Positions 1 through 7,546 of a stretch of DNA of 64,000 bases are shown here, piece by piece. Position 1 is the stretch's first letter. Every line of letters begins with the position of its first letter. The notes beneath the pieces were generated by a model. The model was not told the DNA's origin and ran no database searches. It was given only the letters and a program-made list of their open reading frames with translations. The position numbers were made by a program, and so were the translations under genes. This stretch comes from Crassaminicella profunda (GTDB taxonomy: Bacteria > Bacillota > Clostridia > Peptostreptococcales > Thermotaleaceae), in NCBI RefSeq assembly GCF_019884785.1, contig NZ_CP082326.1:3775355-3839354 (forward strand), in the 5' to 3' direction.

Positions 1-119
1 ATGATGTGACAAAAAACTTATGGATTTCTTTATATGAAAATTTTACTATATATTATTTATTCATATTTTTCATAAAAAATTCTAAAACTAAATAAAAATA
101 TTTTAATAAGGAGAAAGTT

Positions 120-947
120 ATGAAAAAAAGGTTTCTTTATATTTTATTATTTGTTATTCTTCTCATTAGTTTTAACCTACCATTCTGGAACACTTTAAAA
201 AGCTACACAATTATGTATTTTTATGACAAAACACAAAACACCCTCCATGAAAAAGGAATCTCCTTTTATATTCCCAATGGCTTAAAAACCTTAAAATCAG
301 ATTGGTATCCTTTCATGCTTCATTATGATGCTAGTGAATATTTTTCTCAATATATAAAAAAAAATAGTTCTTTACAGGTATTGTATTCCTTTGGGTCTTT
401 CGATTTTTCTAAAGGATGTTCTCATTTTTATGATTCTTCTTCTCCTTATTATGCTGCCTTTTATGGTGGATATGCCTTGTTTTGTGAAGATCATCCTTAT
501 GGTTTTGATAAAAACGGAAATATGAATATAGAAGAGATTACAAAAGTACCTATGTTTGATCAAACCTATCTGGTTCTTCCTTCTTTAGGCTGCCCAAAGG
601 ATAAGATTTATTTTCAATCAACCGTAGAAAAAATAGAAACCAATAAAAATTATATTGGCATAAATGGATGGACAAAAATAGACGCAAAAATAAAAACCAA
701 TGCTCCTATACACAAAACTGAAAACAAAAAAAATATGGGCTATATTCAATATGGAAAACCTCATAAAAGTTTTTTCAATAAAAATGAATACCCTCTAATT
801 TCTTTAAATGGTCGGATCTATGTAAAATACATAGATGAGTTGAAAGGAACTTTCTTTTTATACATCATGGCAAAAGATATACAAACAGTAAATCTATGTG
901 ACAAAGAACTCTTGTCTCAATCAAATATTTCTATCAACAATCATTAA
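120..947 (+). CDS. hypothetical secreted or membrane-anchored protein
   Basis: I do not recognise this 275-residue protein. Residues 1-25 form a basic start (MKKR) followed by one hydrophobic segment, which fits a signal anchor or uncleaved signal peptide. The rest is polar and rich in Tyr, Phe, Lys and Asn, with only a few scattered cysteines and no catalytic motif I can name. The start is supported by an AAGGAG ribosome site just upstream. Its 3' end overlaps the last 4 bases of the convergent kinase gene. No partner gene lies on the same strand, so its role is open. Confidence 0.75.
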   Translation: MKKRFLYILLFVILLISFNLPFWNTLKSYTIMYFYDKTQNTLHEKGISFYIPNGLKTLKSDWYPFMLHYDASEYFSQYIKKNSSLQVLYSFGSFDFSKGCSHFYDSSSPYYAAFYGGYALFCEDHPYGFDKNGNMNIEEITKVPMFDQTYLVLPSLGCPKDKIYFQSTVEKIETNKNYIGINGWTKIDAKIKTNAPIHKTENKKNMGYIQYGKPHKSFFNKNEYPLISLNGRIYVKYIDELKGTFFLYIMAKDIQTVNLCDKELLSQSNISINNH

Positions 948-1807
948 GAACATCTCGCTACACGTTTTCTTGTAGGTAAAAATATAGTAAATACAGTTCC
1001 CACGCCTTCATAACTTTCTACCGTAATTCTTCCTTTATTTTTATTAATAATCTGTTTTACAATGTTGAGACCATACCCATGTCCGTCCCCTTCTTTTGTT
1101 GAGTATCCTTTTTCAAATATTTTTTCATACATTTTCTCTGATAAAATAGGATAGGAATTCCCTATTAAAATCACACATTCTTCCTCATGCTCAGCAATAT
1201 CTATAATAAGAACCTTCTCTTCCTCTTTGCAATCCTCTAATTCATAAATGGCATTATCTATCAAATTAAATAATACGGTACAAATATCCATAGAATCTAT
1301 ATATAAATTCTCTAAGGAAGTACTAATATCTAACTCTACCTTTATTCCTTTGCTTTCTGCAATAGTACACTTTCTTCCTAAAGTAGCAGCTATTTCAATA
1401 TTTTCAATTTTAGATATAGAAAAAACACCTTCAACCTTTTGTGAAATTTTAAAAATATAATCTAATGCTTTTTTACTCTGTTCCAATTGAAGCATCCCAG
1501 CAATTAAGTTTAAATGATTGATAAAATCATGCTTTTGCCCTTGTAATGCATCAATGACTTCCTTAGAATTGTTTAGTTTAATAATACCTTCTTTTTCTTT
1601 TCTTAAAAAATATAAAATGTAAAATATACAAATAATTGCACTAACACCCAAGAGATTGATTACAATTCCCATATAATAGGGATATTGAAAATTAACAATT
1701 ACATTCCCCATCAAATTTATGATAGTTCTATTAGTCAAAAACATGACAATAAAACTCTGTAATAATATTAAACCTATCAATATATACGCTCGAACAGTAA
1801 CCTTCAT
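944..1807 (-). CDS. AgrC-like sensor histidine kinase (SpoOB-type/GHKL)
   Basis: A 287-residue membrane kinase with only two TM segments (about residues 8-27 and 47-68). It continues with an SpoOB-like dimerisation helix carrying the phospho-acceptor His in QKHDFINHLN, then a GHKL ATPase domain with an N-box (NLIDNAIYEL) and a G-box (GHGYGLNIVKQ). This architecture is that of AgrC, which senses a cyclic peptide and normally phosphorylates AgrA. The start chosen is the second Met of the open frame, because AAGGA lies 8 bases upstream of it and abuts the first. It is the last gene of the agrB-agrD-membrane protein-kinase run. No response regulator is adjacent. The short sensor region suggests that it works with the 160-residue membrane protein encoded just upstream. 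Confidence 0.85.
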   Translation of the reverse strand: MKVTVRAYILIGLILLQSFIVMFLTNRTIINLMGNVIVNFQYPYYMGIVINLLGVSAIICIFYILYFLRKEKEGIIKLNNSKEVIDALQGQKHDFINHLNLIAGMLQLEQSKKALDYIFKISQKVEGVFSISKIENIEIAATLGRKCTIAESKGIKVELDISTSLENLYIDSMDICTVLFNLIDNAIYELEDCKEEEKVLIIDIAEHEEECVILIGNSYPILSEKMYEKIFEKGYSTKEGDGHGYGLNIVKQIINKNKGRITVESYEGVGTVFTIFLPTRKRVARCS

Positions 1808-1821
1808 ATGAATCATCCTTA

Positions 1822-2304
1822 TCAGTTATTTTCATGAAATTGCTTAAAATCAAGAATAGTAATTTTGAAAACATATCCTATTATAAATCCAATAATCAAA
1901 AGAACATCAGATAATGCAGTTGCTAGTAATAATCCTCCTGGTCTACTCGTCAATGTGATAGGGTCAAATTGAAACAATTTCAAGACAGGAAAGAAAAATA
2001 CTCCTTCTCCCCATAATAACAATAAAAAGCTAATCAATCCAGCAATCATACTATCTAAAATTCTTTGTTTTCCAATGAATCTGAGTAACATTATAAAACA
2101 GATAAATAATATAAAAATATGAGTTCCAAAAGGAATATTATTTTTAATATAAAAAACTCTAATACCATATATTAATATCCCTAGTATGATAGTAATCCAC
2201 ATTATTACTTTATGCTTAAGGCGTATTCCTATAAGACCTAATCCTGCCCCTGTCATTAAGAATGCCTCTATAAAATGTCCTAATAATTTTTCTACTATAT
2301 CCAT
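1822..2304 (-). CDS. agr-locus integral membrane protein, possible detached AgrC sensor domain
   Basis: A 160-residue, very hydrophobic protein with about five predicted TM segments (roughly residues 12-30, 34-51, 60-76, 83-106 and 124-150) and short polar loops. It has no enzymatic motif. It sits 14 bases upstream of the histidine kinase and downstream of agrD on the same strand, so co-transcription is likely. Its opening (FIEAFLMTGAGLGLIGI) resembles the N-terminal membrane part of many clostridial GHKL kinases. Five TM here plus two in the kinase would add up to the six or seven usual for an AgrC sensor. That split-sensor reading is inference; a dedicated transporter or immunity protein is the alternative. 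Confidence 0.7.
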   Translation of the reverse strand: MDIVEKLLGHFIEAFLMTGAGLGLIGIRLKHKVIMWITIILGILIYGIRVFYIKNNIPFGTHIFILFICFIMLLRFIGKQRILDSMIAGLISFLLLLWGEGVFFFPVLKLFQFDPITLTSRPGGLLLATALSDVLLIIGFIIGYVFKITILDFKQFHENN

Positions 2305-2332
2305 ATACTCTTCCTTTCATTTTCAACAATTT

Positions 2333-2371
2333 CTAATGTCAATAGGGCATTTTATACCCTATTGACATTAG
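2333..2371 (-). other. 15-bp perfect hairpin between agrD and the downstream genes
   Basis: Perfect inverted repeat: arms 2333-2347 and 2357-2371, 9-base loop. On the minus strand no T-run follows the second arm, so it is more likely an mRNA stability or processing hairpin that lets agrB-agrD be expressed above the kinase genes than a strong terminator. Confidence 0.7.
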
Positions 2372-2374
2372 CCC

Positions 2375-2500
2375 TTACATGTCTTTTAGCTGCTCCGGTA
2401 ATTCTGGCTGATAGTTTATAGTAGAGCATGCCCCTGTTGCACTTGTAAAGGCTAGAAATGTAAGAACTACCATTGATAATTGTAATAACCTTCTCATCAT
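2375..2500 (-). CDS. agrD: AgrD-like cyclic-lactone autoinducer precursor peptide
   Basis: This 41-codon gene encodes a basic amphipathic N-terminus (MMRRLLQLSM), a small-residue stretch ending in ATGAC, a peptide core that starts at the single Cys (residue 25, CSTINY), and the acidic C-terminal tail QPELPEQL. The Cys core followed by a Q/P/E tail is the AgrD signature: AgrB cleaves before the tail and closes a thiolactone between the Cys and the new C-terminus. It lies 12 bases downstream of agrB with a strong G-rich ribosome site, as in agr operons. The exact ring size and N-terminal trim site cannot be read from sequence; a ring starting at Cys25 and ending near Tyr30 is inferred. Confidence 0.88.
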   Translation of the reverse strand: MMRRLLQLSMVVLTFLAFTSATGACSTINYQPELPEQLKDM

Positions 2501-2512
2501 TTGTATCCCCCC

Positions 2513-3136
2513 TTATTTCCTTAATATTTTATTTAGTAAAATATCTGACTGTTGCCAGAGTTTATACCCTATTTTAGTTATGGAAAAACATTGACATAAA
2601 ATCCCTAAACTAGATGCAAGCATGATCCCATGAACCTTGTTAAAAAGCAAATAATATCCTACATTAAAAAAACACCACACTAACAAAATAACTAATGATT
2701 TTACTTTTAATTTCTTTATTTTTTCTATAGAAGTTATAGGCTTTTGTGGTGTATCTGCAGGTGCATATTTACTAATACTCCATAATCCAAATAAAAAAAC
2801 AAACACGATTGCTGATAATATAATTTCTTTAGTTGGTACAACCATCTTTGTCAAAAATCCTAAAGCATTGGCTACAATCATACTAAAAATTGCACAATTC
2901 CACATGCTTTCACAATGAGCCCCTCCTGAACAAGACCGTAGTATGGATATAGTCAACATGATGATTAACACATACGAAAAAATCCCTAAAGCTTTAGCGA
3001 GAACAAGAGCTAAGAAATATCCTAAAAACATACTCATAATTAAATGCAAAGAATATCTCAAAATAGCTTCTTGTCCTTCATCCAGCTCCAATTGATTTTT
3101 GTACACACCTAAGATTTTCCCTATACACTTTTCCAT
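2513..3136 (-). CDS. agrB: AgrB-like peptide-processing membrane endopeptidase
   Basis: A 207-residue polytopic membrane protein that cleaves and cyclises the AgrD precursor. The AgrB catalytic pair is visible in SGGAHCES (His74 and Cys75 with the start used here), followed by hydrophobic segments covering most of the rest. The open frame extends 14 codons further, but AAAGGGGA precedes the internal ATG at 3136, so MEKCIGKILG is the better start. agrD begins 12 bases after its stop. Together with agrD this forms a complete peptide-signal production module. Confidence 0.92.
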   Translation of the reverse strand: MEKCIGKILGVYKNQLELDEGQEAILRYSLHLIMSMFLGYFLALVLAKALGIFSYVLIIMLTISILRSCSGGAHCESMWNCAIFSMIVANALGFLTKMVVPTKEIILSAIVFVFLFGLWSISKYAPADTPQKPITSIEKIKKLKVKSLVILLVWCFFNVGYYLLFNKVHGIMLASSLGILCQCFSITKIGYKLWQQSDILLNKILRK

Positions 3137-3261
3137 CCAAAAATTCCCCTTTAATTGACAATAGTAAAATACTCCCATTTTTATGTTACAACAATATTTA
3201 ACTTCTCCATAATTATGGATATTCCTCTAATATTTTGTAAATTTTTCGTGTTTTTTCAAAA

Positions 3262-3292
3262 GAAAAACATATAGCCCTTATGGACCATATGT
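3262..3292 (-). terminator. intrinsic terminator of the bioY-bioB operon
   Basis: Arms 3282-3292 and 3268-3278 pair over about 11 bp including a G-T pair. On the minus strand a T-rich run follows. The hairpin begins at the bioB stop codon. Confidence 0.8.
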
Positions 3293-4278
3293 TAAACTTC
3301 AAACCCTTGTTCTTTGATCATCTTTATATCCTCTGTTATTTTATTACCTACAGTAGTTAAATAATTTCCTACAAGAGCAGCATTTACCCCTGCCTTGAAT
3401 CCAACATGTTGCATTTCCCCTAATGCAATTCTTCCTCCAGCATAGCGAATGGAACCATCTGGTATCACCAATCTAAAAACAGCCATAGTCTTTAATGCCT
3501 TAAGAGGGGATATTTTCTCATTATTTTCCAGTGGCGTTCCTTTGATAGCATTTAATATGTTAATAGGAACAGATTTAATTCCTAATTCTTTTATTTCAAA
3601 AGCCATCTTTACCTGATCTTTACATGTCTCTCCTAGCCCTATGATCCCGCCACAACACAAATCAAGTTCTGCTTTTTGCACATTTTTAATGGTATTAATT
3701 CTATCCTCATAGGTATGAGTCGTGCAAATGCTCTCATAAAATTCCTTACTTGTTTCTACATTATGATGATACATACTCACCCCTGCTTCTTTAAGTTTTA
3801 TGGCCTGTTCATAAGATATAATACCATGAGATGCACATATTTTTAAATTTGTATCCATCTTAAGCCTTTGATAGATTTTTAATAGCTTTTCAAAATCCTC
3901 TTCCTCCATACCTCTTCCACTTGTAACCAATGAAAAACGATGTGCTCCATCTCTTTCCATTTCTAAAGCTCTTTTTAGAATTTTGTCATACTCTAATAAA
4001 TCATAGACTTCTACTCCTGTTTGATAATGACTAGACTGAGCACAATATTTGCAATCCTCAGAACATCTTCCACTCTTTGCATTCATAATGGTGCATAGAT
4101 CTGCTTGATTTCCTACAAATTTTTCTCTAACACTATTTGCTGCGTCAAAAAGAATCGTTAGTGTTTCTTCATCTTTTTCATCTATTTCCATTAACTTTAC
4201 TGCTTCTTCATAAGTTATTTGCCCCTCAGCTAATATTCTTTCCTTTATTTCTTTTATAAAAGTTTTCATTTTCTTCAA
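3292..4278 (-). CDS. bioB: biotin synthase
   Basis: A 328-residue radical-SAM enzyme that inserts sulfur into dethiobiotin to make biotin. The 4Fe-4S motif CSEDCKYCAQ is at residues 72-79 and is preceded by MNAKSGR, both diagnostic of BioB. Conserved YHHNVETS and the later RYAGGR segment, which carries the Arg near the 2Fe-2S cluster, are present. The length is normal for the family. It starts 3 bases after the bioY stop, so the two are co-transcribed. The earlier biotin genes (bioA, D, F, W) are not in the window, so dethiobiotin must be made elsewhere in the genome or imported. Confidence 0.97.
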   Translation of the reverse strand: MKKMKTFIKEIKERILAEGQITYEEAVKLMEIDEKDEETLTILFDAANSVREKFVGNQADLCTIMNAKSGRCSEDCKYCAQSSHYQTGVEVYDLLEYDKILKRALEMERDGAHRFSLVTSGRGMEEEDFEKLLKIYQRLKMDTNLKICASHGIISYEQAIKLKEAGVSMYHHNVETSKEFYESICTTHTYEDRINTIKNVQKAELDLCCGGIIGLGETCKDQVKMAFEIKELGIKSVPINILNAIKGTPLENNEKISPLKALKTMAVFRLVIPDGSIRYAGGRIALGEMQHVGFKAGVNAALVGNYLTTVGNKITEDIKMIKEQGFEV

Positions 4279-4281
4279 CTC

Positions 4282-4860
4282 CTAACATTCTTTTTTTAGC
4301 TTTATAGATACATATCCCGCTCTACGAAGAGCTGGAACTACTTTTGTAGCTGTGTATGCAATAAGTATGCTCCAACAAATATCTGGTATAATAAATGGAA
4401 AAAATCCATATTGTAATGCTGTCATAAAAGTAATTGACTTTCCTATATGAATACCACTCATCATATACATATAAGGTACCCCTATACTATAAACTGCCAT
4501 AAGTCCTCCAAGAATTGGAAAGAATACATTTTTAAATTTTACTTCTTTTAATCTTTCAGTAAATTTACCAACAATATACGCACAAAGGATAAATCCAATC
4601 AAATAGCCAAAGGTAGGCTGATATATATAATAAATACCTCCACCCCTTGTAAAGATAGGAATCCCACTAAGTCCAATTCCTACATACAATAACTGAGAAT
4701 ATAATCCTAATCTCGACCCTAAAAACACCCCAGAAAAAGCACAAAATAAATACTGTAGTGTAACGGGCACAATAGGTGTTGGAACTTTTATGAAAGCACC
4801 TATAGCCGTAAGTGCTGCAAACATGGCAACCAATATCATATCTCTTGTTTTTATTTTCAT
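4282..4860 (-). CDS. bioY: BioY biotin ECF-transporter substrate-binding subunit
   Basis: A 192-residue S component of an energy-coupling factor transporter with about six TM helices. It has the BioY features MILVAMFAALTAIGAFIKVP near the N-terminus and RGGGIYYIYQPTFGYLIGFI in the middle, which help to bind biotin. ECF ATPases and EcfT are not encoded nearby and are presumably shared. It is the first gene of the bioY-bioB unit and lies behind a consensus sigma-A promoter overlapped by an inverted repeat, pointing to control by biotin status. Confidence 0.95.
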   Translation of the reverse strand: MKIKTRDMILVAMFAALTAIGAFIKVPTPIVPVTLQYLFCAFSGVFLGSRLGLYSQLLYVGIGLSGIPIFTRGGGIYYIYQPTFGYLIGFILCAYIVGKFTERLKEVKFKNVFFPILGGLMAVYSIGVPYMYMMSGIHIGKSITFMTALQYGFFPFIIPDICWSILIAYTATKVVPALRRAGYVSIKLKKEC

Positions 4861-4893
4861 AAAGCGTCTCTCCCTTTACACAATTTTACTTTT

Positions 4894-4922
4894 ATCATAT
4901 ATGAGGGTATTTCTTTTGTCAA
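4894..4922 (-). promoter_or_regulatory. sigma-A promoter of bioY-bioB
   Basis: On the minus strand, -35 TTGACA (4917-4922), a 17-base spacer and -10 TATGAT (4894-4899) lie 34 bases upstream of bioY. This is near-consensus. Confidence 0.85.
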
Positions 4923-4960
4923 CTATATTTGTTACCTTAGTTCACATTTATAGTTGACCT
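4916..4960 (-). promoter_or_regulatory. inverted repeat over the bioY -35 box, probable biotin-responsive operator
   Basis: The arms GTCAACTATA (4918-4927) and TATAGTTGAC (4949-4958) are a perfect 10-bp inverted repeat that includes the -35 box. The half-sites resemble BirA half-sites (TTGTnAAC), but the arms are 21 bases apart. A better BirA-like spacing of 15 exists between TTGTTACC (4929-4936) and AGTTGACCT (4952-4960), with one base missing from the half-site. The regulator is therefore only inferred. Confidence 0.5.
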
Positions 4961-5015
4961 TAATTTCTATCATCATTCTATAAACATCTATGATTTTCAC
5001 AAAGAAATTTTTCAA

Positions 5016-5043
5016 ATAAAAAAACCCTATTACTAGGGCTTTT
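5016..5043 (-). terminator. intrinsic terminator of cblT-cblS
   Basis: On the minus strand AAAGCCCTA, a short loop, then TAGGGTTTTTTT. The cblS stop codon lies inside the stem. Confidence 0.8.
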
Positions 5044-5773
5044 TAATCAATTGTCCAATAAAATTTTTAGGAATATTCAAATCGTATTTTAATTCCCCTT
5101 CACTCATCACAAGAAGGACTGTACCAGGTCCTGCTGTTTTTTCTAAATTTAATGATATTTTCTTTGTATATTCCATATTTAACTTTTTACCCTTTAAAAA
5201 TTTATTAATTTCTCCCTTGATTCCTAATGAACCTACAGGAATAATCTCTTTTATATTTTTTATTTTTAAGAGCTTTAAAAGTGTAGCTGCATTAGCTATT
5301 TCTCCCGTATCCTTTTCTACTTCCTCTCCTACCTTTGGAATCCCCACAGCGTATACAAAATCTTGAGGATTTGATTGATTGATTAAAATTTCTGTTTTTT
5401 TGCAAATGCCAATCACCGTTGTTCCTAAAGCAGTCATAGATGTAGTCATATTTTTTTCTGTACTAATAGTAATAGGAATATCTAAAGCACATTCTTTTAG
5501 CTCACTTTTAATTCCTCTTAAAATTTCTTTTCCTGTGGGATTAGGTTCACTGCATATATTTGCTGTAAAACTTATTGCCTTTGCCCCAAGGGATAGTACT
5601 TCCATTAAGCTCACCCTTGCCGTATATTTCCCTACCATAAATGGAGGTGCTTTCAGAAAATCGCCCCTCTTTAATCCTATCCCCCCACAAGAGTCACAAG
5701 CAACTACTAAAACTTCTTCTTTATTTAATTCAATGATTTCTGCATCTCTATATTTATTTTTCAAATAGATCAA
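5033..5773 (-). CDS. cblS: AIR-synthase-fold protein, probable alpha-ribazole kinase CblS
   Basis: This 246-residue protein has the AIR synthase/PurM-related fold signature: an N-terminal strand with VVACDSCGGIGLKRGD, then VSLMEVLSLGAKAISFTANI, and the glycine-rich AGPGTVLLV near the C-terminus. In Firmicutes a protein of this type paired with an ECF S component is CblS, which phosphorylates imported alpha-ribazole to alpha-ribazole-5-phosphate for assembling the lower ligand of cobalamin. The gene overlaps cblT by 20 bases, which supports the pair and argues against purM or thiL. The function is inferred from fold and pairing; substrate specificity cannot be read directly. Confidence 0.8.
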   Translation of the reverse strand: MIYLKNKYRDAEIIELNKEEVLVVACDSCGGIGLKRGDFLKAPPFMVGKYTARVSLMEVLSLGAKAISFTANICSEPNPTGKEILRGIKSELKECALDIPITISTEKNMTTSMTALGTTVIGICKKTEILINQSNPQDFVYAVGIPKVGEEVEKDTGEIANAATLLKLLKIKNIKEIIPVGSLGIKGEINKFLKGKKLNMEYTKKISLNLEKTAGPGTVLLVMSEGELKYDLNIPKNFIGQLIKKP

Positions 5774-6266
5774 ATCCTTCTCTTTTAAGAAATCCTGATT
5801 GTTTAAGTGGTAAAAAAACTAAAATTGCTAAAATTACATTTACCCCACTTGCTAACAATAAAAAAGGCGTAATACTCATAAAAAAAACCCATCCAAATTG
5901 AGGCATGAGTGCCATCAAAAGAGGTGCCCCTGCACCATTTAAAACAATCCCCACGATTCCTGCGATGATTATATTTGTCTTTTTGTACGTGATAGAAAAA
6001 CTAAGTACAGTTATAGCCATCATCACAGCAATCAATAAATGAATGGGTAAGGATAATGGAAATCCTGCATTTGCTGAAGTTAATAAATGTCCAATAAATC
6101 CTATTAAAGCACCTATTCCTCCCCCTAAGGTAATTCCTCCTAAAAATGCTGGCATAGCATCAAGGGCTATACTTTGTAAGGGACTAGGAATTTTTATATA
6201 AGACCCTACAAAACTTAAAGCAATGAACATACCCATTATAACCATTTTCTTTGTTTTTTTATTCAT
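5754..6266 (-). CDS. cblT: CblT-like alpha-ribazole ECF-transporter S component
   Basis: A 170-residue integral membrane protein with about five or six TM helices and an N-terminal MGMFIALSFVGSYIKIPSP motif of the type shared by ECF S subunits. Its coupling to the AIR-synthase-like gene downstream identifies it as the alpha-ribazole transporter of a cobalamin-salvage pair. The start is placed at the internal ATG preceded by AAAGGAGAAGG rather than the upstream one. No ECF energising subunits and no B12 riboswitch are seen in the 150 bases upstream. A folate or other vitamin S component would look similar if the neighbour were ignored. Confidence 0.78.
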   Translation of the reverse strand: MNKKTKKMVIMGMFIALSFVGSYIKIPSPLQSIALDAMPAFLGGITLGGGIGALIGFIGHLLTSANAGFPLSLPIHLLIAVMMAITVLSFSITYKKTNIIIAGIVGIVLNGAGAPLLMALMPQFGWVFFMSITPFLLLASGVNVILAILVFLPLKQSGFLKREGFDLFEK

Positions 6267-6416
6267 ACAACCTTCTCCTTTATCCATAGCTATCTTTTCA
6301 TAAAACTTCTACTTCTTTCAAAGCTTACTTTCAAAATTTTCATTTCTGGAATTTTTCTAACAGTAGATTTACCCAATCATTATCTACATTTTTCAAATGT
6401 TACATTCTTCTAGTAA

Positions 6417-6462
6417 GTAAAAAAGTTCACAGCCTATTTTTAATGAAAACAAGCTATGAACT
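6417..6462 (-). terminator. intrinsic terminator of potABCD
   Basis: On the minus strand AGTTCATAGC (6453-6462) pairs with GCTGTGAACT (6424-6433) and is followed by a run of six T. It lies just downstream of potD. Confidence 0.8.
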
Positions 6463-6479
6463 AAACTCCTGGCCCTATT

Positions 6480-7529
6480 TTAATAAGCTTTTACTTCTGT
6501 CCAAATTCTATCATATTCTGTTGTAAACTCTCCTAAATCTATAAACACTTCTCCCTTTTCAAAAATATTTCCCTTTGGATAAATGATTTCATTTTCTCTT
6601 ATTTCTTCAGGAAGAAGCTTCACGCCTTCATTGTTAGGAGTTGCATACATTACAAATTCTGCACATTTTGCAGCTACCTCTGGACGCATCATATAATTGA
6701 TAAAAAGCTCTGCTTCTTTTTTGTGTTTACTCGTAACAGGAACGGCCATTGTATCAAACCAAAGATTTGTTCCTTCTTTTGGAAGGACATATTTAAGATT
6801 TTGATTTTCTTCCATAAGGACCATAGCATCCCCTAAGAAACACATAGACATGCCTGCTTCTCCAGAAGCCATCATATCTTTATATGCATCTGAATCATAA
6901 GCTTTGACCAGTGCCTTTTGCTTTAATAATTCCTTCTTTGCCTCTTCTAATTCATGGGAATCTGTTGTATTCATAGAATATCCTAATTTCTTTAGGGCAA
7001 TACCAATATTGTCTCTTACACTGTCAAACATGACAATGTCCCCTTTGTATTTTTCATCCCACATAGCACTCCAGCTATCTATATCTTCTTTAATTTTAGT
7101 CGTATCGTACAATATGCCAATTGTCCCCCAAAGATATGGAACAGAATATTTGTTGTCTTTATCATATGGAAGATTCTTAAATTCATCTCCTATTTTTTTA
7201 AAATTTGATAGATTATTAAAATCTAGTTCTTGTAATAATCCTTCTTTAACCATTGCCTCTATCATATAATCAGATGGAAAAATCACATCATAATCTGTTC
7301 CACCTGCTTGCACCTTTGTAAGCATCTCTTCATTTCCTGCATAAGTTTCATAATATACTTTTATACCATATTCTTTCTCAAAATCTTCTAATACCTGAGG
7401 ATCAATATATTCTCCCCAATTATACACATTTAATTTACTGTAGTATCCTTGTTCATTTACTTTTTCTCCACATCCAGTAAATAAACTAAAAACCATACAA
7501 AGTACCAGAAGTAATAGAGTTTTTTTCAA
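6480..7529 (-). CDS. potD: spermidine/putrescine ABC transporter, substrate-binding lipoprotein
   Basis: A 349-residue extracellular binding protein of the PotD/PotF type. The N-terminus has a lipoprotein signal with lipobox FTGC (LFTGCGEK), so it is anchored by a lipidated Cys about 20 residues in. The mature part begins LNVYNWGEYIDPQVLEDFEKEYGI, which is typical of PotD, and YDVIFPSDYMIEAMVKEGLL matches the polyamine-binding lobe. It is the last gene of potA-potB-potC-potD, 17 bases after potC, and is followed by a terminator. Confidence 0.95.
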   Translation of the reverse strand: MKKTLLLLVLCMVFSLFTGCGEKVNEQGYYSKLNVYNWGEYIDPQVLEDFEKEYGIKVYYETYAGNEEMLTKVQAGGTDYDVIFPSDYMIEAMVKEGLLQELDFNNLSNFKKIGDEFKNLPYDKDNKYSVPYLWGTIGILYDTTKIKEDIDSWSAMWDEKYKGDIVMFDSVRDNIGIALKKLGYSMNTTDSHELEEAKKELLKQKALVKAYDSDAYKDMMASGEAGMSMCFLGDAMVLMEENQNLKYVLPKEGTNLWFDTMAVPVTSKHKKEAELFINYMMRPEVAAKCAEFVMYATPNNEGVKLLPEEIRENEIIYPKGNIFEKGEVFIDLGEFTTEYDRIWTEVKAY

Positions 7530-7546
7530 TCAAATCATCCTTTCTT

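Noticed and set aside
6266-6480. A cobalamin riboswitch before cblT
   Set aside because: No B12-box or matching long structured leader is visible and the space before the potD terminator is only about 150 bases.
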